64,000 nucleotides of DNA from Suilimivivens sp963638365 (GTDB lineage: Bacteria > Bacillota > Clostridia > Lachnospirales > Lachnospiraceae). Under the pieces are notes generated by a model. That model searched no databases and had not been told where the DNA came from. It saw only the letters and a list, made by a program, of their open reading frames with translations. The position numbers and the translations under genes are program-made. The stretch covers positions 17,247-81,246 of the forward strand of contig CAVHRK010000088.1 of assembly GCA_963638365.1 (NCBI GenBank), read 5' to 3'. Shown one piece after another: positions 1-8,126 of the stretch (the stretch's first letter is position 1; the number at the start of each line of letters is the position of its first letter).

Positions 1-268
1 TAATATCTTCCATACGCTTTACATTACCGGCACCAATGACCGGAAGGTTTGCACGGCTGCAGATCTCCTTAATGAGATCAAGGGCTGCCTCGTGGCTTGC
101 ATCATCATAGGAAAGATCAAACACTAAGATTTCATCGGCATTGCATTCGCTGTAAAAGCAGGCAAGCTCCACCGGATTTTCACTGACGATTTCCCGGCTC
201 TGAAAGCCTGCTACGGCACAGCTATCCTTTAAATAAATACATGGTATAAATTTCTTAAACTGTTCCAT
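1..268 (-). CDS. HisF/HisA-like barrel domain, N-terminal fragment (probably a HisIE-type fusion)
   Basis: This gene runs off the left edge; about 89 N-terminal residues are visible. They align with the start of the HisA/HisF (beta-alpha)8 barrel: IPCIYLKD at the first strand, a NPVELA helix, ADEILVFDLS at the second strand and LPVIGAGNVKRMEDI. In HisF the first strand reads C-L-D-V-K-D-G with a catalytic Asp; here the equivalent position is Tyr (CIYLKD), so normal HisF chemistry looks unlikely. Some Lachnospiraceae carry such a domain in front of HisI and HisE (from memory), which fits the place at the end of the his operon. hisB lies 5 bases upstream. Whether HisI and HisE domains follow cannot be seen. 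Confidence 0.7.
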   Translation of the reverse strand, partial: MEQFKKFIPCIYLKDSCAVAGFQSREIVSENPVELACFYSECNADEILVFDLSYDDASHEAALDLIKEICSRANLPVIGAGNVKRMEDI

Positions 269-273
269 TGAAA

Positions 274-861
274 CTATAAGCTTCCTTTCGTACTTAATAC
301 ATCCGTAATTCTTTCGTCTTTCTTCGTGGCTTCATCCAGGGCCTTGGCAAAACTCTTGAACATGGCCTCGATGATATGATGGGCATTCACTCCGTCCAGC
401 ATTTTAATATGCAGGTTCATTCCTGCCGTATAGGAAACGGCATAAAAGAATTCCCGTACCAGTTCGGTATCAAAGTTTCCCACCATGGGCGCCGTAATCT
501 GTGCATCCATCTTAAAATAAGGTCTGCCGCCCAGATCTACCGCACACAGACAGAGTGCATCGTCCATCGGCAGAATACAGGAACCGAAACGTTTGATGGA
601 TTTCTTATCTCCAAGAGCCTCCTTGATGGCAGTTCCCAACACAATTCCCGTATCCTCCACGGTATGGTGTCCGTCTACGTGAAGATCTCCTATAACCTTT
701 ACGTCAAGGTCAAAAAATCCATGACGGGAAAATCCCTCTAACATATGATCAAAGAAGCCGATTCCTGTTGAAATCTCGGACTTTCCGGATCCGTCTAAGT
801 TAATGGAAAGAGAAATATCGGTTTCTTTTGTTTTGCGTTTTACGGAAGCGTTTCTGTTCAT
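274..861 (-). CDS. hisB: Imidazoleglycerol-phosphate dehydratase
   Basis: HisB dehydrates imidazole glycerol phosphate to imidazole acetol phosphate, the sixth step of histidine synthesis, in the cytoplasm. The family signatures are all present: GFFDHML near residue 40, the metal-binding DGHHTVEDTGI and the second motif NAHHIIEAMFK. The length of about 195 residues is that of a monofunctional IGPD, without the phosphatase domain of enterobacterial HisB. An upstream GTG at 870 is in frame, but it sits only two bases from the AAAGG box, so the ATG at 861 is preferred. The gene is co-directional with hisD, 24 bases downstream of it. Confidence 0.95.
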   Translation of the reverse strand: MNRNASVKRKTKETDISLSINLDGSGKSEISTGIGFFDHMLEGFSRHGFFDLDVKVIGDLHVDGHHTVEDTGIVLGTAIKEALGDKKSIKRFGSCILPMDDALCLCAVDLGGRPYFKMDAQITAPMVGNFDTELVREFFYAVSYTAGMNLHIKMLDGVNAHHIIEAMFKSFAKALDEATKKDERITDVLSTKGSL

Positions 862-885
862 CCGGTTCACAACCTTTCTTAAGAT

Positions 886-2175
886 CTATTCAAACCTAAC
901 TTTAATCGAGTTTGCGTGCGCGGTCAAGCCCTCTTTTTCTGCAAACAGTTCAATTTCTTTATGAACCTTCTCCAAAGCATCTCTGGAATAGGAAATAATA
1001 CTGGTTTTCTTAAGGAAATCATCCACATTTAACGGAGAGAAAAATCTTGCGGTTCCGTTGGTTGGTAAAATGTGGTTCGGTCCTGCAAAGTAATCGCCCA
1101 AAGGCTCGGAGGAGTATTCTCCGAGGAAAATCGCTCCGGCATTCTTCACCTTGGTCATGGTTTCATAAGGATTCTTCGTCAGAATCTCCAGATGCTCGGA
1201 TGCAATTTCATTGACGGCATCAATGGCCTGCTCCATATTTTCGGCAACGAGGATATATCCATAGTGATCCAGGGATTTCCGGATGATCTCCTCACGGGAT
1301 AACTGCTTCGTAAAGGCTTCCACCTCTTCGGATACCTTGTCGGCAAGTTCTCTGCTTGTCGTAATTAAAATCGCGCTTGCCATCTCATCGTGCTCTGCCT
1401 GGGATAACAGGTCTGCAGCAACATAACGGGGTGTTGCGCTTTCATCGGCAAGTACTAAAATTTCACTTGGTCCTGCGATGGAATCGATGCTGACATAGCC
1501 AAAGCAGGCTTTCTTGGCAAGGGCAACGAAAATGTTACCGGGACCGGTGATCTTATCGACCTTCGGTACGCTTTCAGTTCCGAATGCCATGGCCGCAATG
1601 GCCTGTGCACCGCCGACCTTGTAAATTTCATCGACACCGGCAATGTCTGCGGCAACCAGTGTTCCGGGATTGACTTTACCGTCTTTTCCGGGAGGGGTCG
1701 TCATGATAATACGGGAAACGCCTGCCACCTTTGCAGGCAGTACATTCATCAATACACTGGACGGATAAGCAGCCTTACCGCCGGGAACATAAACACCGGA
1801 AATGGAAATGGGCGTAATCTTCTGCCCTAAAATGGTTCCGTTATCCTCCGGAACGATCCAGCTGTTGTGCATCTGCTTCTGATGGAATTTACGAATGTTT
1901 TCCGCAGAGTGCTTCATTACCTCGATGAAGTTCTCTTCAAGCTGTGCATAAGCCTCGTCAATTTCTTCTCTTGTGACACGGATCTTTTCCGCATTCATTT
2001 CACAATGATCGAACTTCAGGGTATATTCAAAAAGCGCCTCATCCCTTCTTGCACGGACATCCTCAATAATGTCATTTACCGTTTTTTCATACTGGCCATA
2101 GCTGTTCGGGCTTCTTTTTAAAAGGCTTTCGAGCAGATTGTTTTTTGTTTCATCCGTCAGTTCTACAATACGCAT
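886..2175 (-). CDS. hisD: Histidinol dehydrogenase
   Basis: HisD carries out the last two steps of histidine synthesis, oxidising L-histidinol to L-histidine with two NAD molecules and a bound zinc. Visible motifs include VPGGKAAYPSS, the QAEHDEMASA zinc and active-site segment, SEHLEI and AGPNHILPTNGTARF. The length of 429 residues is normal. A further in-frame ATG at 2202 would overlap the hisG stop (TAATG), but the ATG at 2175 has a strong GGGAGG box eight bases upstream, so it is chosen. It lies between hisG and hisB in the operon. Confidence 0.95.
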   Translation of the reverse strand: MRIVELTDETKNNLLESLLKRSPNSYGQYEKTVNDIIEDVRARRDEALFEYTLKFDHCEMNAEKIRVTREEIDEAYAQLEENFIEVMKHSAENIRKFHQKQMHNSWIVPEDNGTILGQKITPISISGVYVPGGKAAYPSSVLMNVLPAKVAGVSRIIMTTPPGKDGKVNPGTLVAADIAGVDEIYKVGGAQAIAAMAFGTESVPKVDKITGPGNIFVALAKKACFGYVSIDSIAGPSEILVLADESATPRYVAADLLSQAEHDEMASAILITTSRELADKVSEEVEAFTKQLSREEIIRKSLDHYGYILVAENMEQAIDAVNEIASEHLEILTKNPYETMTKVKNAGAIFLGEYSSEPLGDYFAGPNHILPTNGTARFFSPLNVDDFLKKTSIISYSRDALEKVHKEIELFAEKEGLTAHANSIKVRFE

Positions 2176-2201
2176 GATTCTTTCCTCCCTTGGTGTTTCC
2201 A

Positions 2202-2855
2202 TTAATTATTTTCACACAGTGCTTTCATTTTGGAAATCAGTTCCTTGATCCGTTCCGATTCCATCTGCATGCTGACCTGATTGACAATCATGCGGGCAGA
2301 TAACGGACAGATCTCTTCTAATACTTCAAGACCGTTCTCACGTAAGGTTGAGCCGGTTTCTACAATATCCACGATCACATCGGAAAGACCGACAATCGGT
2401 CCAAGCTCCACAGAGCCGTTCAGCTTGATGATATCCACGGTCTGATGCTTTTTGTTATAAAAATAATCCTTGGCAATAATCGGATACTTGCTTGCCACGC
2501 GGATCCGCTCGTGATGCTGTAACAATTCCCTTGCAGAGGCCGGCCCGCATACGCACATCCGGCATTTGCCAAAGCCAAGATCCAGCACCTCATAGACACG
2601 GCGGTTTTCTTCCAGAATCGTGTCCTTTCCGACTACGCCGATGTCCGCAGCCCCGTACTCCACATAAGTAGGAACATCCAACGCTTTGCTTAAGAAGAAT
2701 TTCAGCTTCAATTCTTCGTTTACAAAGATCAGCTTACGGGTATTCTTGTCTTTCATTTCTTCGCAGGTAATTCCGATCTGTTCTAACAGATCCAGTGTTT
2801 TATTGGCAAGTCTTCCTTTGCCTAATGCAAATGTTAAATAACGATCTTCACTCAT
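2202..2855 (-). CDS. hisG: ATP phosphoribosyltransferase catalytic subunit, short form
   Basis: HisG joins ATP and PRPP in the committed step of histidine synthesis. At 217 residues it is the short form, which lacks the C-terminal histidine-sensing domain and needs HisZ as regulatory partner. The neighbouring hisZ, 3 bases upstream, supplies that partner. Motifs seen are ALGKGRL at the N terminus, the DIGVVGKD segment and DIVETGSTLRENGL, the PRPP-binding loop. The start has a GAGG box about eight bases upstream, inside the end of hisZ. Feedback inhibition by histidine would be expected to act on the HisG-HisZ complex. Confidence 0.95.
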   Translation of the reverse strand: MSEDRYLTFALGKGRLANKTLDLLEQIGITCEEMKDKNTRKLIFVNEELKLKFFLSKALDVPTYVEYGAADIGVVGKDTILEENRRVYEVLDLGFGKCRMCVCGPASARELLQHHERIRVASKYPIIAKDYFYNKKHQTVDIIKLNGSVELGPIVGLSDVIVDIVETGSTLRENGLEVLEEICPLSARMIVNQVSMQMESERIKELISKMKALCENN

Positions 2856-2858
2856 GGT

Positions 2859-3986
2859 TTAAACCTCGGTTCTTTCAGTTTCCGGAATCAGGGCAACACG
2901 TTTACCTTCGTCACGAAGGGTCTGTGCCATTTTCAGCTTTTCCGTATAGTTGCTTTCGGTGTAGGTAATCTTCTGCACAACCGGTTTTTCCTGATAGGTG
3001 CCGTTCTGACGCTCTAAGGATAAAAGCAGATCATCAATCACAACGGCAAAGCCGATAGCCGGGGCACTCTTTCCGAAATAGCCAAGCAGCTTATCATAGC
3101 GGCCGCCCTTTACAATGGCATCACCGACACCATAAGAAAAGGCTTTAAAGATGACGCCGGTATAATAATGGTATTTACTGAGCATACCGAGGTCAAAGGA
3201 TACATACTTTTCTACCCCATAGGCTTTCAGTACTTCATACAATTTCTTAAGATGGCAAACCGCTTTTTGCGAGGTTTCGTTATGGACCTGGATTTCCGCT
3301 TCATCCAGAATCTCAACCGCTCCGAAAAAGTCGGAAATCTTAAGCAGCCGTTCACGCTCTTCTGCACAGACATTCCGCTCCTTTAACAGCTCTTCGGCAC
3401 CGAAAAGGTTCTTGCCGGAAATCAGCTCCCGAAGGTCTTCTGCGGTTTCTAAAGACAATCCGGCCTCTTCACAAAGACCTTTAAAGTATTCCACTTCCCC
3501 GATGCTGATCTGAAATTCCTTTAACCCTGTCTGCAATAAGGATTCCACAACCAGAGCAATCATTTCGGCATCGGCTTCCACGGAATCATCGTTCATAAGC
3601 TCTGCCCCCATCTGGGTGACTTCCTTTAATTTGCCCTGCAGGCTTCCGGTATTGATAAAGGTATTTCCCTTATAACAAAAACGGATCGGCTGTGTCTCAT
3701 CCATATAGTATTTCGCTGCACACCGTGCAATGGATGGCGTAAAGTCCGGCCGTAAAACAAGGGTATTTCCTTCTTTGTCAAAGAATTTGTACAGTTCCTT
3801 GGAGGGGGTTGTACCGATCTCCTTGGAGAATACGTCAAAAAATTCGAAGGTGGGTGTTTCGATGCTTTCGTATCCGAAGCAGCTTAACTTCTCACCAATG
3901 ACCTGTTCGATGTGTTCCTTGCCGGCCAGCTCGTTTCCGTAAATATCGCGGACACCTTCCGGCGTATGTAATAGAATGTTTTTCAT
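2859..3986 (-). CDS. hisZ: ATP phosphoribosyltransferase regulatory subunit
   Basis: HisZ is a histidyl-tRNA synthetase-like protein that forms a complex with short HisG and passes on histidine feedback. It keeps the class II synthetase fold: TPEGVRDIYG at the N terminus and a motif 2-like stretch LVLRPDFTPSIARC. At 375 residues it lacks the anticodon-binding domain of true HisRS (about 420 residues or more). It is the first gene of the his operon, directly behind the promoter and operator at 4046-4106. Confidence 0.92.
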   Translation of the reverse strand: MKNILLHTPEGVRDIYGNELAGKEHIEQVIGEKLSCFGYESIETPTFEFFDVFSKEIGTTPSKELYKFFDKEGNTLVLRPDFTPSIARCAAKYYMDETQPIRFCYKGNTFINTGSLQGKLKEVTQMGAELMNDDSVEADAEMIALVVESLLQTGLKEFQISIGEVEYFKGLCEEAGLSLETAEDLRELISGKNLFGAEELLKERNVCAEERERLLKISDFFGAVEILDEAEIQVHNETSQKAVCHLKKLYEVLKAYGVEKYVSFDLGMLSKYHYYTGVIFKAFSYGVGDAIVKGGRYDKLLGYFGKSAPAIGFAVVIDDLLLSLERQNGTYQEKPVVQKITYTESNYTEKLKMAQTLRDEGKRVALIPETERTEV

Positions 3987-4010
3987 AGTGCTTTCCCTTT
4001 ACTTTTCATT

Positions 4011-4031
4011 GTGTTTATGAAAGATAAACAC
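4011..4031. repeat. Inverted repeat in the his operon leader
   Basis: A perfect 8-bp inverted repeat, GTGTTTAT and ATAAACAC with a 5-base spacer, lies between the his promoter and the hisZ start. It may form a small hairpin in the leader RNA or be a second protein site. It has no T-run and therefore is not a terminator. Confidence 0.5.
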
Positions 4032-4045
4032 TTTATTGTGGTAAC

Positions 4046-4063
4046 GTGCTAATTAGGTAGCAC
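4046..4063. promoter_or_regulatory. Putative operator of the his operon (TrpR-like site)
   Basis: The 18-bp sequence GTGCTAATTAGGTAGCAC has GTGCTA and TAGCAC arms around six bases. It matches the E. coli trp operator GTACTAGTTAACTAGTAC at 12 of 18 positions, including both CTA/TAG half-site cores and their spacing. It starts about eight bases downstream of the predicted transcription start, a normal place for a repressor site. A TrpR-family protein (YerC/HisR) has been proposed to repress his genes in Firmicutes (from memory); no such gene lies in this window. Confidence 0.6.
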
Positions 4064-4077
4064 ACTAAATTACTGTT

Positions 4078-4106
4078 AGTATACGAAACTATGACTCATT
4101 TGTCAA
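4078..4106 (-). promoter_or_regulatory. SigA promoter of the his operon
   Basis: On the minus strand, TTGACA (4101-4106) and TATACT (4078-4083) are separated by exactly 17 bp. The -35 box lies inside the last codons of recU. Transcription should start near 4071 and run into hisZ. Confidence 0.85.
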
Positions 4107-4637
4107 CTCCCGTTCTTCCAGATCCTTCTGCAGGATATCGAGGTATGGCACTAACACGCCATGCTTCTTTGGAAGACGGTAATCCGGGTTCATTTCTTCA
4201 TAGAGGAAGCTTTTACGTCCCCCTGCTAAAGAGCGGTCCCAGAAAAAGCGGAAAATCTCGTAAGGCAGATAAAAGAACTCATCCCGGTGGGTATAATAAA
4301 TGAGGAAAAAGGAAATGCCCCCCTGCTTCTCAAAGTCTTCCATGAACTTCACCTGATGCTCATGGATGTTCTGAAGCGGGAAACGATCCACCGCGCATTC
4401 CTTGGCATCGAAACAGACCGGAATGCCCTGCACCGCCCCGATATAGTCTACCGTACTTTTCTGGTCAAAATAGGCTAAGGTAATGTGTCTGGTATTCTTA
4501 TCAATATTAATCGGGGTAATCGGAGTCGGGATTTTCTGGATCAGAGCCAGTCCGCTCTCCAAGTACCGCTCGTTTGTCCGGTTGATCATATCCTCGAGGG
4601 TAGATCCTCGAAGCCCTCTGGAATTCCAGGTTGACAT
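4089..4637 (-). CDS. recU: Holliday junction resolvase RecU
   Basis: RecU cuts Holliday junctions during recombination and chromosome segregation in Firmicutes, the counterpart of RuvC. The protein shows the N-terminal RGLRGSTLEDMINRTN stretch and the catalytic core VDYIGAVQGIPVCFDAKE, where the Asp and the D-x-K pair form the metal site. The start at 4637 gives 182 residues and follows an AGGAAG box; a longer frame to 4682 adds residues unlike the family and has no good ribosome binding site. Its end contains the -35 box of the his promoter. RuvA and RuvB are also in this window (29360-30982). Confidence 0.93.
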   Translation of the reverse strand: MSTWNSRGLRGSTLEDMINRTNERYLESGLALIQKIPTPITPINIDKNTRHITLAYFDQKSTVDYIGAVQGIPVCFDAKECAVDRFPLQNIHEHQVKFMEDFEKQGGISFFLIYYTHRDEFFYLPYEIFRFFWDRSLAGGRKSFLYEEMNPDYRLPKKHGVLVPYLDILQKDLEERELTNES

Positions 4638-4692
4638 TGGTCTCTCTTCCTTTCTGGCATCCGGGTTGGCCTGGAATACCATTTCTGTTTCA

Positions 4693-5670
4693 TCACACGG
4701 ATTTTAATTTTTTAAACAGATCCGGTTCCGGAATGGTCAGGATCCGTCTGCTCAAATCCGGAAAAGCTTCTTCACATTCCGGAAATTCCAGCCGGCAGGC
4801 ACAGAGCATCTGGCTCTGGATACCCAGCTTTTTCTTATATTGATCGTTAAAGTTGCGATCACCGTATTTGTAATCACCAAGCAGCGGGTGTCCGATGGAA
4901 GCCATATGGGCGCGGATCTGATGGGGCTTTCCGGTAATCAGTTCTACCTCCACAAGGGTCTTGTCACCATATTCTGCAAGGGGCTCATATCTTGTCTCAA
5001 TGTAATCTCCATCGGCAGCATTCCGGCTTACGGAAACGCGGTTCGTTCTCGCGTCCTTCTTCAGATACCCTTTTAAGGCTTCTTTCTGTAATCCGGTTCC
5101 TTTTACGAACAGATGATAAAATTTCCGGACATCCCGGGAACGGATCCATTCACTCAACACCTGTCCGCCTCTTATGGTTTTGGAACACAGAACCAGTCCG
5201 CAGGTATTCCGGTCAAGCCGGTTGCAGGCCGATGGATGAAAGGTCTGTAAATCCTCTTCCGTAAGATCGCCTTTATGAAGCAGATAACCGATCAGCCATT
5301 CGTTTAAGGAAAGGTCCTGATCGGAAGCCTTCTGGGTAAGAATGCCAAAGGGCTTATTTAAAATAAGGATGTGATCATTCTCATAAACAACCTGAATCCC
5401 CTTAAGGGTCTGATAAGCGTTCTCATACGAAGAAGTTTTATGGGAAACCTCCTTCTGAAAACTGCTTAAGGTTTCATCAGAAAGATAGAACTGGATCGTA
5501 TCTCCTGCCTGCAGCTTTTCTTTCCCTTCGGCTTTCTGCTTATTGTATTTGATATTCTTTTTGCGGAGCATTTTGTAGAAAAAGGAAGAAGGTGCCAGTG
5601 GCAGGTACTTCTGCAGAAATTTAAGCAGCGTCTGCCCGGCTTCCTTTTCCCCGATCTGATATTCCCTCAT
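4693..5670 (-). CDS. RluA-family 23S rRNA-type pseudouridine synthase
   Basis: This enzyme isomerises uridine to pseudouridine in RNA, probably rRNA. It has an S4-like N-terminal domain (residues about 1-75) followed by the catalytic domain. The active-site motif CNRLDRNTCGLVL contains the catalytic Asp in the usual RLDxxTxG setting; ILNKPFGIL and GKPHQIRAH are further family motifs. The length of 325 residues fits RluC/RluD. The exact target uridine cannot be deduced. The gene lies upstream of recU, with a 55-base gap, and may share transcripts with it. Confidence 0.88.
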   Translation of the reverse strand: MREYQIGEKEAGQTLLKFLQKYLPLAPSSFFYKMLRKKNIKYNKQKAEGKEKLQAGDTIQFYLSDETLSSFQKEVSHKTSSYENAYQTLKGIQVVYENDHILILNKPFGILTQKASDQDLSLNEWLIGYLLHKGDLTEEDLQTFHPSACNRLDRNTCGLVLCSKTIRGGQVLSEWIRSRDVRKFYHLFVKGTGLQKEALKGYLKKDARTNRVSVSRNAADGDYIETRYEPLAEYGDKTLVEVELITGKPHQIRAHMASIGHPLLGDYKYGDRNFNDQYKKKLGIQSQMLCACRLEFPECEEAFPDLSRRILTIPEPDLFKKLKSV

Positions 5671-5902
5671 GTATCGGTTCCCTGTTTTTCTGTATTTTTA
5701 TAATTTTATATTTCTCTATTTTTCTATTTAAATATTTCTATATTATTATATTTCGGTATTTCAATAATTTTATATTTTAGAATTTTAATATTTTGCAACT
5801 TTGAAAATTTTTATATTTGGTTATTTCAATATCCTGCATTTCCATATTATTCAATTAAGATATAGGACATTCAATCAATAAAGATTCATACATCATCTAA
5901 AG
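5671..5902. other. AT-rich intergenic spacer with quasi-periodic TATTT motifs
   Basis: About 230 bases without a gene. From roughly 5690 to 5870 the sequence is almost pure A and T, with TATTT or TATTTC recurring roughly every ten bases. I see no clear hairpin terminator and no convincing reading frame. It separates two co-directional minus-strand genes and may hold the promoter of the pseudouridine synthase gene. Confidence 0.6.
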
Positions 5903-6469
5903 TTACAAGGTAATTTCATATAACAAGACGCGGACCTCATCTTCCTTTTCGGGATTCCGCTCCGGCTGTGCTTCGGAACGGTTCTTTAACTGTTCACAGT
6001 ATTTCTTAAGGTCTTTCGTTAAGGTAATGGTATAGTCCTTGAAGCCGCCTTGTTTTAACATGGTCTGTAAATGTGCAACTGCGGCATCCAGATCACATTT
6101 CTCATTCTCGGAAAAGCCCAGAATGACCTTGCCATCCACAACCATATGACTGATCGGGAAATTCTTCTGATAGGATGTAAAATACAGGTCACACATACCG
6201 ATCAGACGTCCCTCACAGGGCTTAATCTGCTCGTAGGCCTCACTGCTGCAGCCCTTCGCACGGCAGAGCATAATCATATTGACAATGCTTTTGCATGCCG
6301 GAAGACATCCGAGCACTGCAACCACGGTTAACAGATTCCTTCTGGTTCCGGTTGTCAGGTAGCCAGCCAGAAAAATAGCCAGCGAAATGCCAAAGCAGAG
6401 AATTGTCCATAAAATGGCGTTCCGCTTCTTTTTATCAAGATATCCAAACGTTCCTTTAACTGCTCTCAT
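5903..6469 (-). CDS. Conserved-looking membrane protein of unknown function
   Basis: A 188-residue protein I cannot assign to a named family with confidence, although it resembles hypothetical proteins of Lachnospiraceae. It starts with a short basic region (YLDKKKRN), then two hydrophobic segments at about residues 18-38 and 45-67, with a Cys in the second (GCLPACK). The C-terminal half is soluble and mixed, ending in an acidic and basic tail. The start overlaps the stop of the HAD gene by four bases (ATGA), so the two are likely translated together. A GAGG box precedes the start. Confidence 0.75.
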   Translation of the reverse strand: MRAVKGTFGYLDKKKRNAILWTILCFGISLAIFLAGYLTTGTRRNLLTVVAVLGCLPACKSIVNMIMLCRAKGCSSEAYEQIKPCEGRLIGMCDLYFTSYQKNFPISHMVVDGKVILGFSENEKCDLDAAVAHLQTMLKQGGFKDYTITLTKDLKKYCEQLKNRSEAQPERNPEKEDEVRVLLYEITL

Positions 6470-7131
6470 ATGTTTTCCTCCAGTAATTTCATCACGTCCT
6501 CATAATCGTGAATATAAAAGTCTGCAAGCTCCTGTTTTTCCTTCGTCTGATGCAGGGAATACAAATCATGTACGGCACAGACCTTCATGTTGGCAGCCTT
6601 TCCTGCCTGAATTCCGGGAATGATATCCTCGAACACAAGGCAGTTTTCCGGTGCTGCCCCACATTGTCTGGCAGCCTCTAAATAAACATCCGGAGACGGC
6701 TTGCCCTTTTTTACCTCACATCCGGTTACAATGCAGGTAAAGTACCGGGATACGCCAAGGGATTCCAAAACGCCCTCGACAAGGGAGCGTTCGTTGCTGG
6801 TGGCAATTCCAAGCCGGATATCGTGATCGGCACAGTACGCAATAAAGCGGTCCGCCCCGTTCTTTAACGGAACCTCATGCAGGTATTTATCCCTTGCCAT
6901 CTGCGTCCAGTCCGACTTCATCTGTTCAATACTGTCCGGAATGGAAAAATGCTCTTTAAAATAAACCGCAGTCTCTGAAAACGACATTCCTTCAATATTG
7001 GACTGTAGATCCTCCGGAAGCGGAATGTCAAACCTTCCCAGGTACTCACGGTCAATATCCTTCCAGATCCACATGGAATCCACGAGGGATCCATCCAGAT
7101 CAAATAAAACGGCATCGATATTCTGTAACAT
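6466..7131 (-). CDS. HAD-family hydrolase (beta-phosphoglucomutase-like)
   Basis: A haloacid-dehalogenase superfamily phosphatase of the class with a helical cap between motifs I and II. Motif I is FDLDGSLVDS with the nucleophilic Asp and the acid/base Asp two residues later; motif II is GIATSNE; motif III and IV are KGKPSPDVY and VFEDIIPGIQAG. The length of 221 residues is normal for this group. Substrate cannot be told from sequence; small sugar phosphates are common in the family. It overlaps the following membrane protein gene by four bases. Confidence 0.88.
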   Translation of the reverse strand: MLQNIDAVLFDLDGSLVDSMWIWKDIDREYLGRFDIPLPEDLQSNIEGMSFSETAVYFKEHFSIPDSIEQMKSDWTQMARDKYLHEVPLKNGADRFIAYCADHDIRLGIATSNERSLVEGVLESLGVSRYFTCIVTGCEVKKGKPSPDVYLEAARQCGAAPENCLVFEDIIPGIQAGKAANMKVCAVHDLYSLHQTKEKQELADFYIHDYEDVMKLLEENI

Positions 7132-7235
7132 TTCTTATACTCCTGTTCTATCATTCATTTCCGTATCAGGAATGCGGCATATCCTGCGCTGCTTAAGCAT
7201 ATGTAATAGAATAACACACCTTGCAGGATTCGGAA

Positions 7236-8126
7236 ATGAAACGTTTCTTTTCTTTTTTATTTTTTATGTTTCTGGCAGTATGTATCCTGACAGAGCCTGC
7301 GGCCTGTATCGGATATGCCAAGGATGCCCTTTTGCTCTGGTTCCTTAAAATCCTGCCAACGTTATTTCCTTTTATGGTTATTTCCGGAATTCTCATCCGG
7401 ATGAATCTGACTTCGTATTTTCCTTCAGCGGGGATCTATGGAATTCTCGTCGGGTTCTTCTGTGGCTTTCCAATGGGTGCCCTGACAGCCTGTACCATGT
7501 ATGAGGAAAAGCAGATCACCCAGAAAGAAGCCGAATACCTGTGTGCCTTTACAAACAATATGGGACCGGTATACTTCTGCTCCTATGTGCTGCCCACCCT
7601 TGGAATTACGAACAAACTTCCGTATCTTATCGCCATGTACGGGATTCCTCTGTTGTATGGACTACTGTTACGAAAAACGGCCTACAAGGCCTGCTCTTTT
7701 CAAAAGCTCCCATCCGGATCCCACGTAAGTCTGCTGAATGCGATTGATGCTTCGATTACACAGGCGATCACGTCCATTACCAGACTCGGGGGCTATCTGA
7801 TTCTGCTGCAGACGCTCTATATCCTGCCAGAACTCCTCGTCCGGCTGCTTGGCCGTTTTCCTGTAGCGATCCATTTTCCCCTTCCGTTCCTCAAAGCCTT
7901 TCTGTGTTGTCTTCTTGAAATCACGGGAGGAATTGCAAAAATGAGTGCCTATCCACCGCTTTACGTGCTTGCACTGCTTCCCCTTGGCGGGCTTTCGTTT
8001 ATTCTGCAGGCAGGCTCGATCTTAAAAAATGCAGGGCTGTCCATTCCGGTTTATCTCCTGCATAAGCTGATCCAGACAGCGCTTATTTTCGTTTTCTATG
8101 TCGTAATAATCCACGCAGGTTTCTGA
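7236..8126 (+). CDS. YlbJ-like sporulation membrane protein
   Basis: A strongly hydrophobic protein of about 296 residues with some eight membrane segments, resembling YlbJ and related proteins with nucleoside-recognition (Gate) domains. Supporting features are the early LKILPTLFPFMVISGIL stretch, GFFCGFPMGA, and TNNMGPVYF. In B. subtilis YlbJ is needed for normal spore resistance. The ATG at 7236 has an AGGA box; an in-frame TTG at 7221 is less likely. It is the only plus-strand gene in this part and its 3' end overlaps the convergent amidase gene by 44 bases. Confidence 0.78.
   Translation: MKRFFSFLFFMFLAVCILTEPAACIGYAKDALLLWFLKILPTLFPFMVISGILIRMNLTSYFPSAGIYGILVGFFCGFPMGALTACTMYEEKQITQKEAEYLCAFTNNMGPVYFCSYVLPTLGITNKLPYLIAMYGIPLLYGLLLRKTAYKACSFQKLPSGSHVSLLNAIDASITQAITSITRLGGYLILLQTLYILPELLVRLLGRFPVAIHFPLPFLKAFLCCLLEITGGIAKMSAYPPLYVLALLPLGGLSFILQAGSILKNAGLSIPVYLLHKLIQTALIFVFYVVIIHAGF

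Noticed and set aside
376..741. Plus-strand frame opposite hisB
   Set aside because: It is the shadow of hisB, has no family motif and no ribosome binding site that fits.
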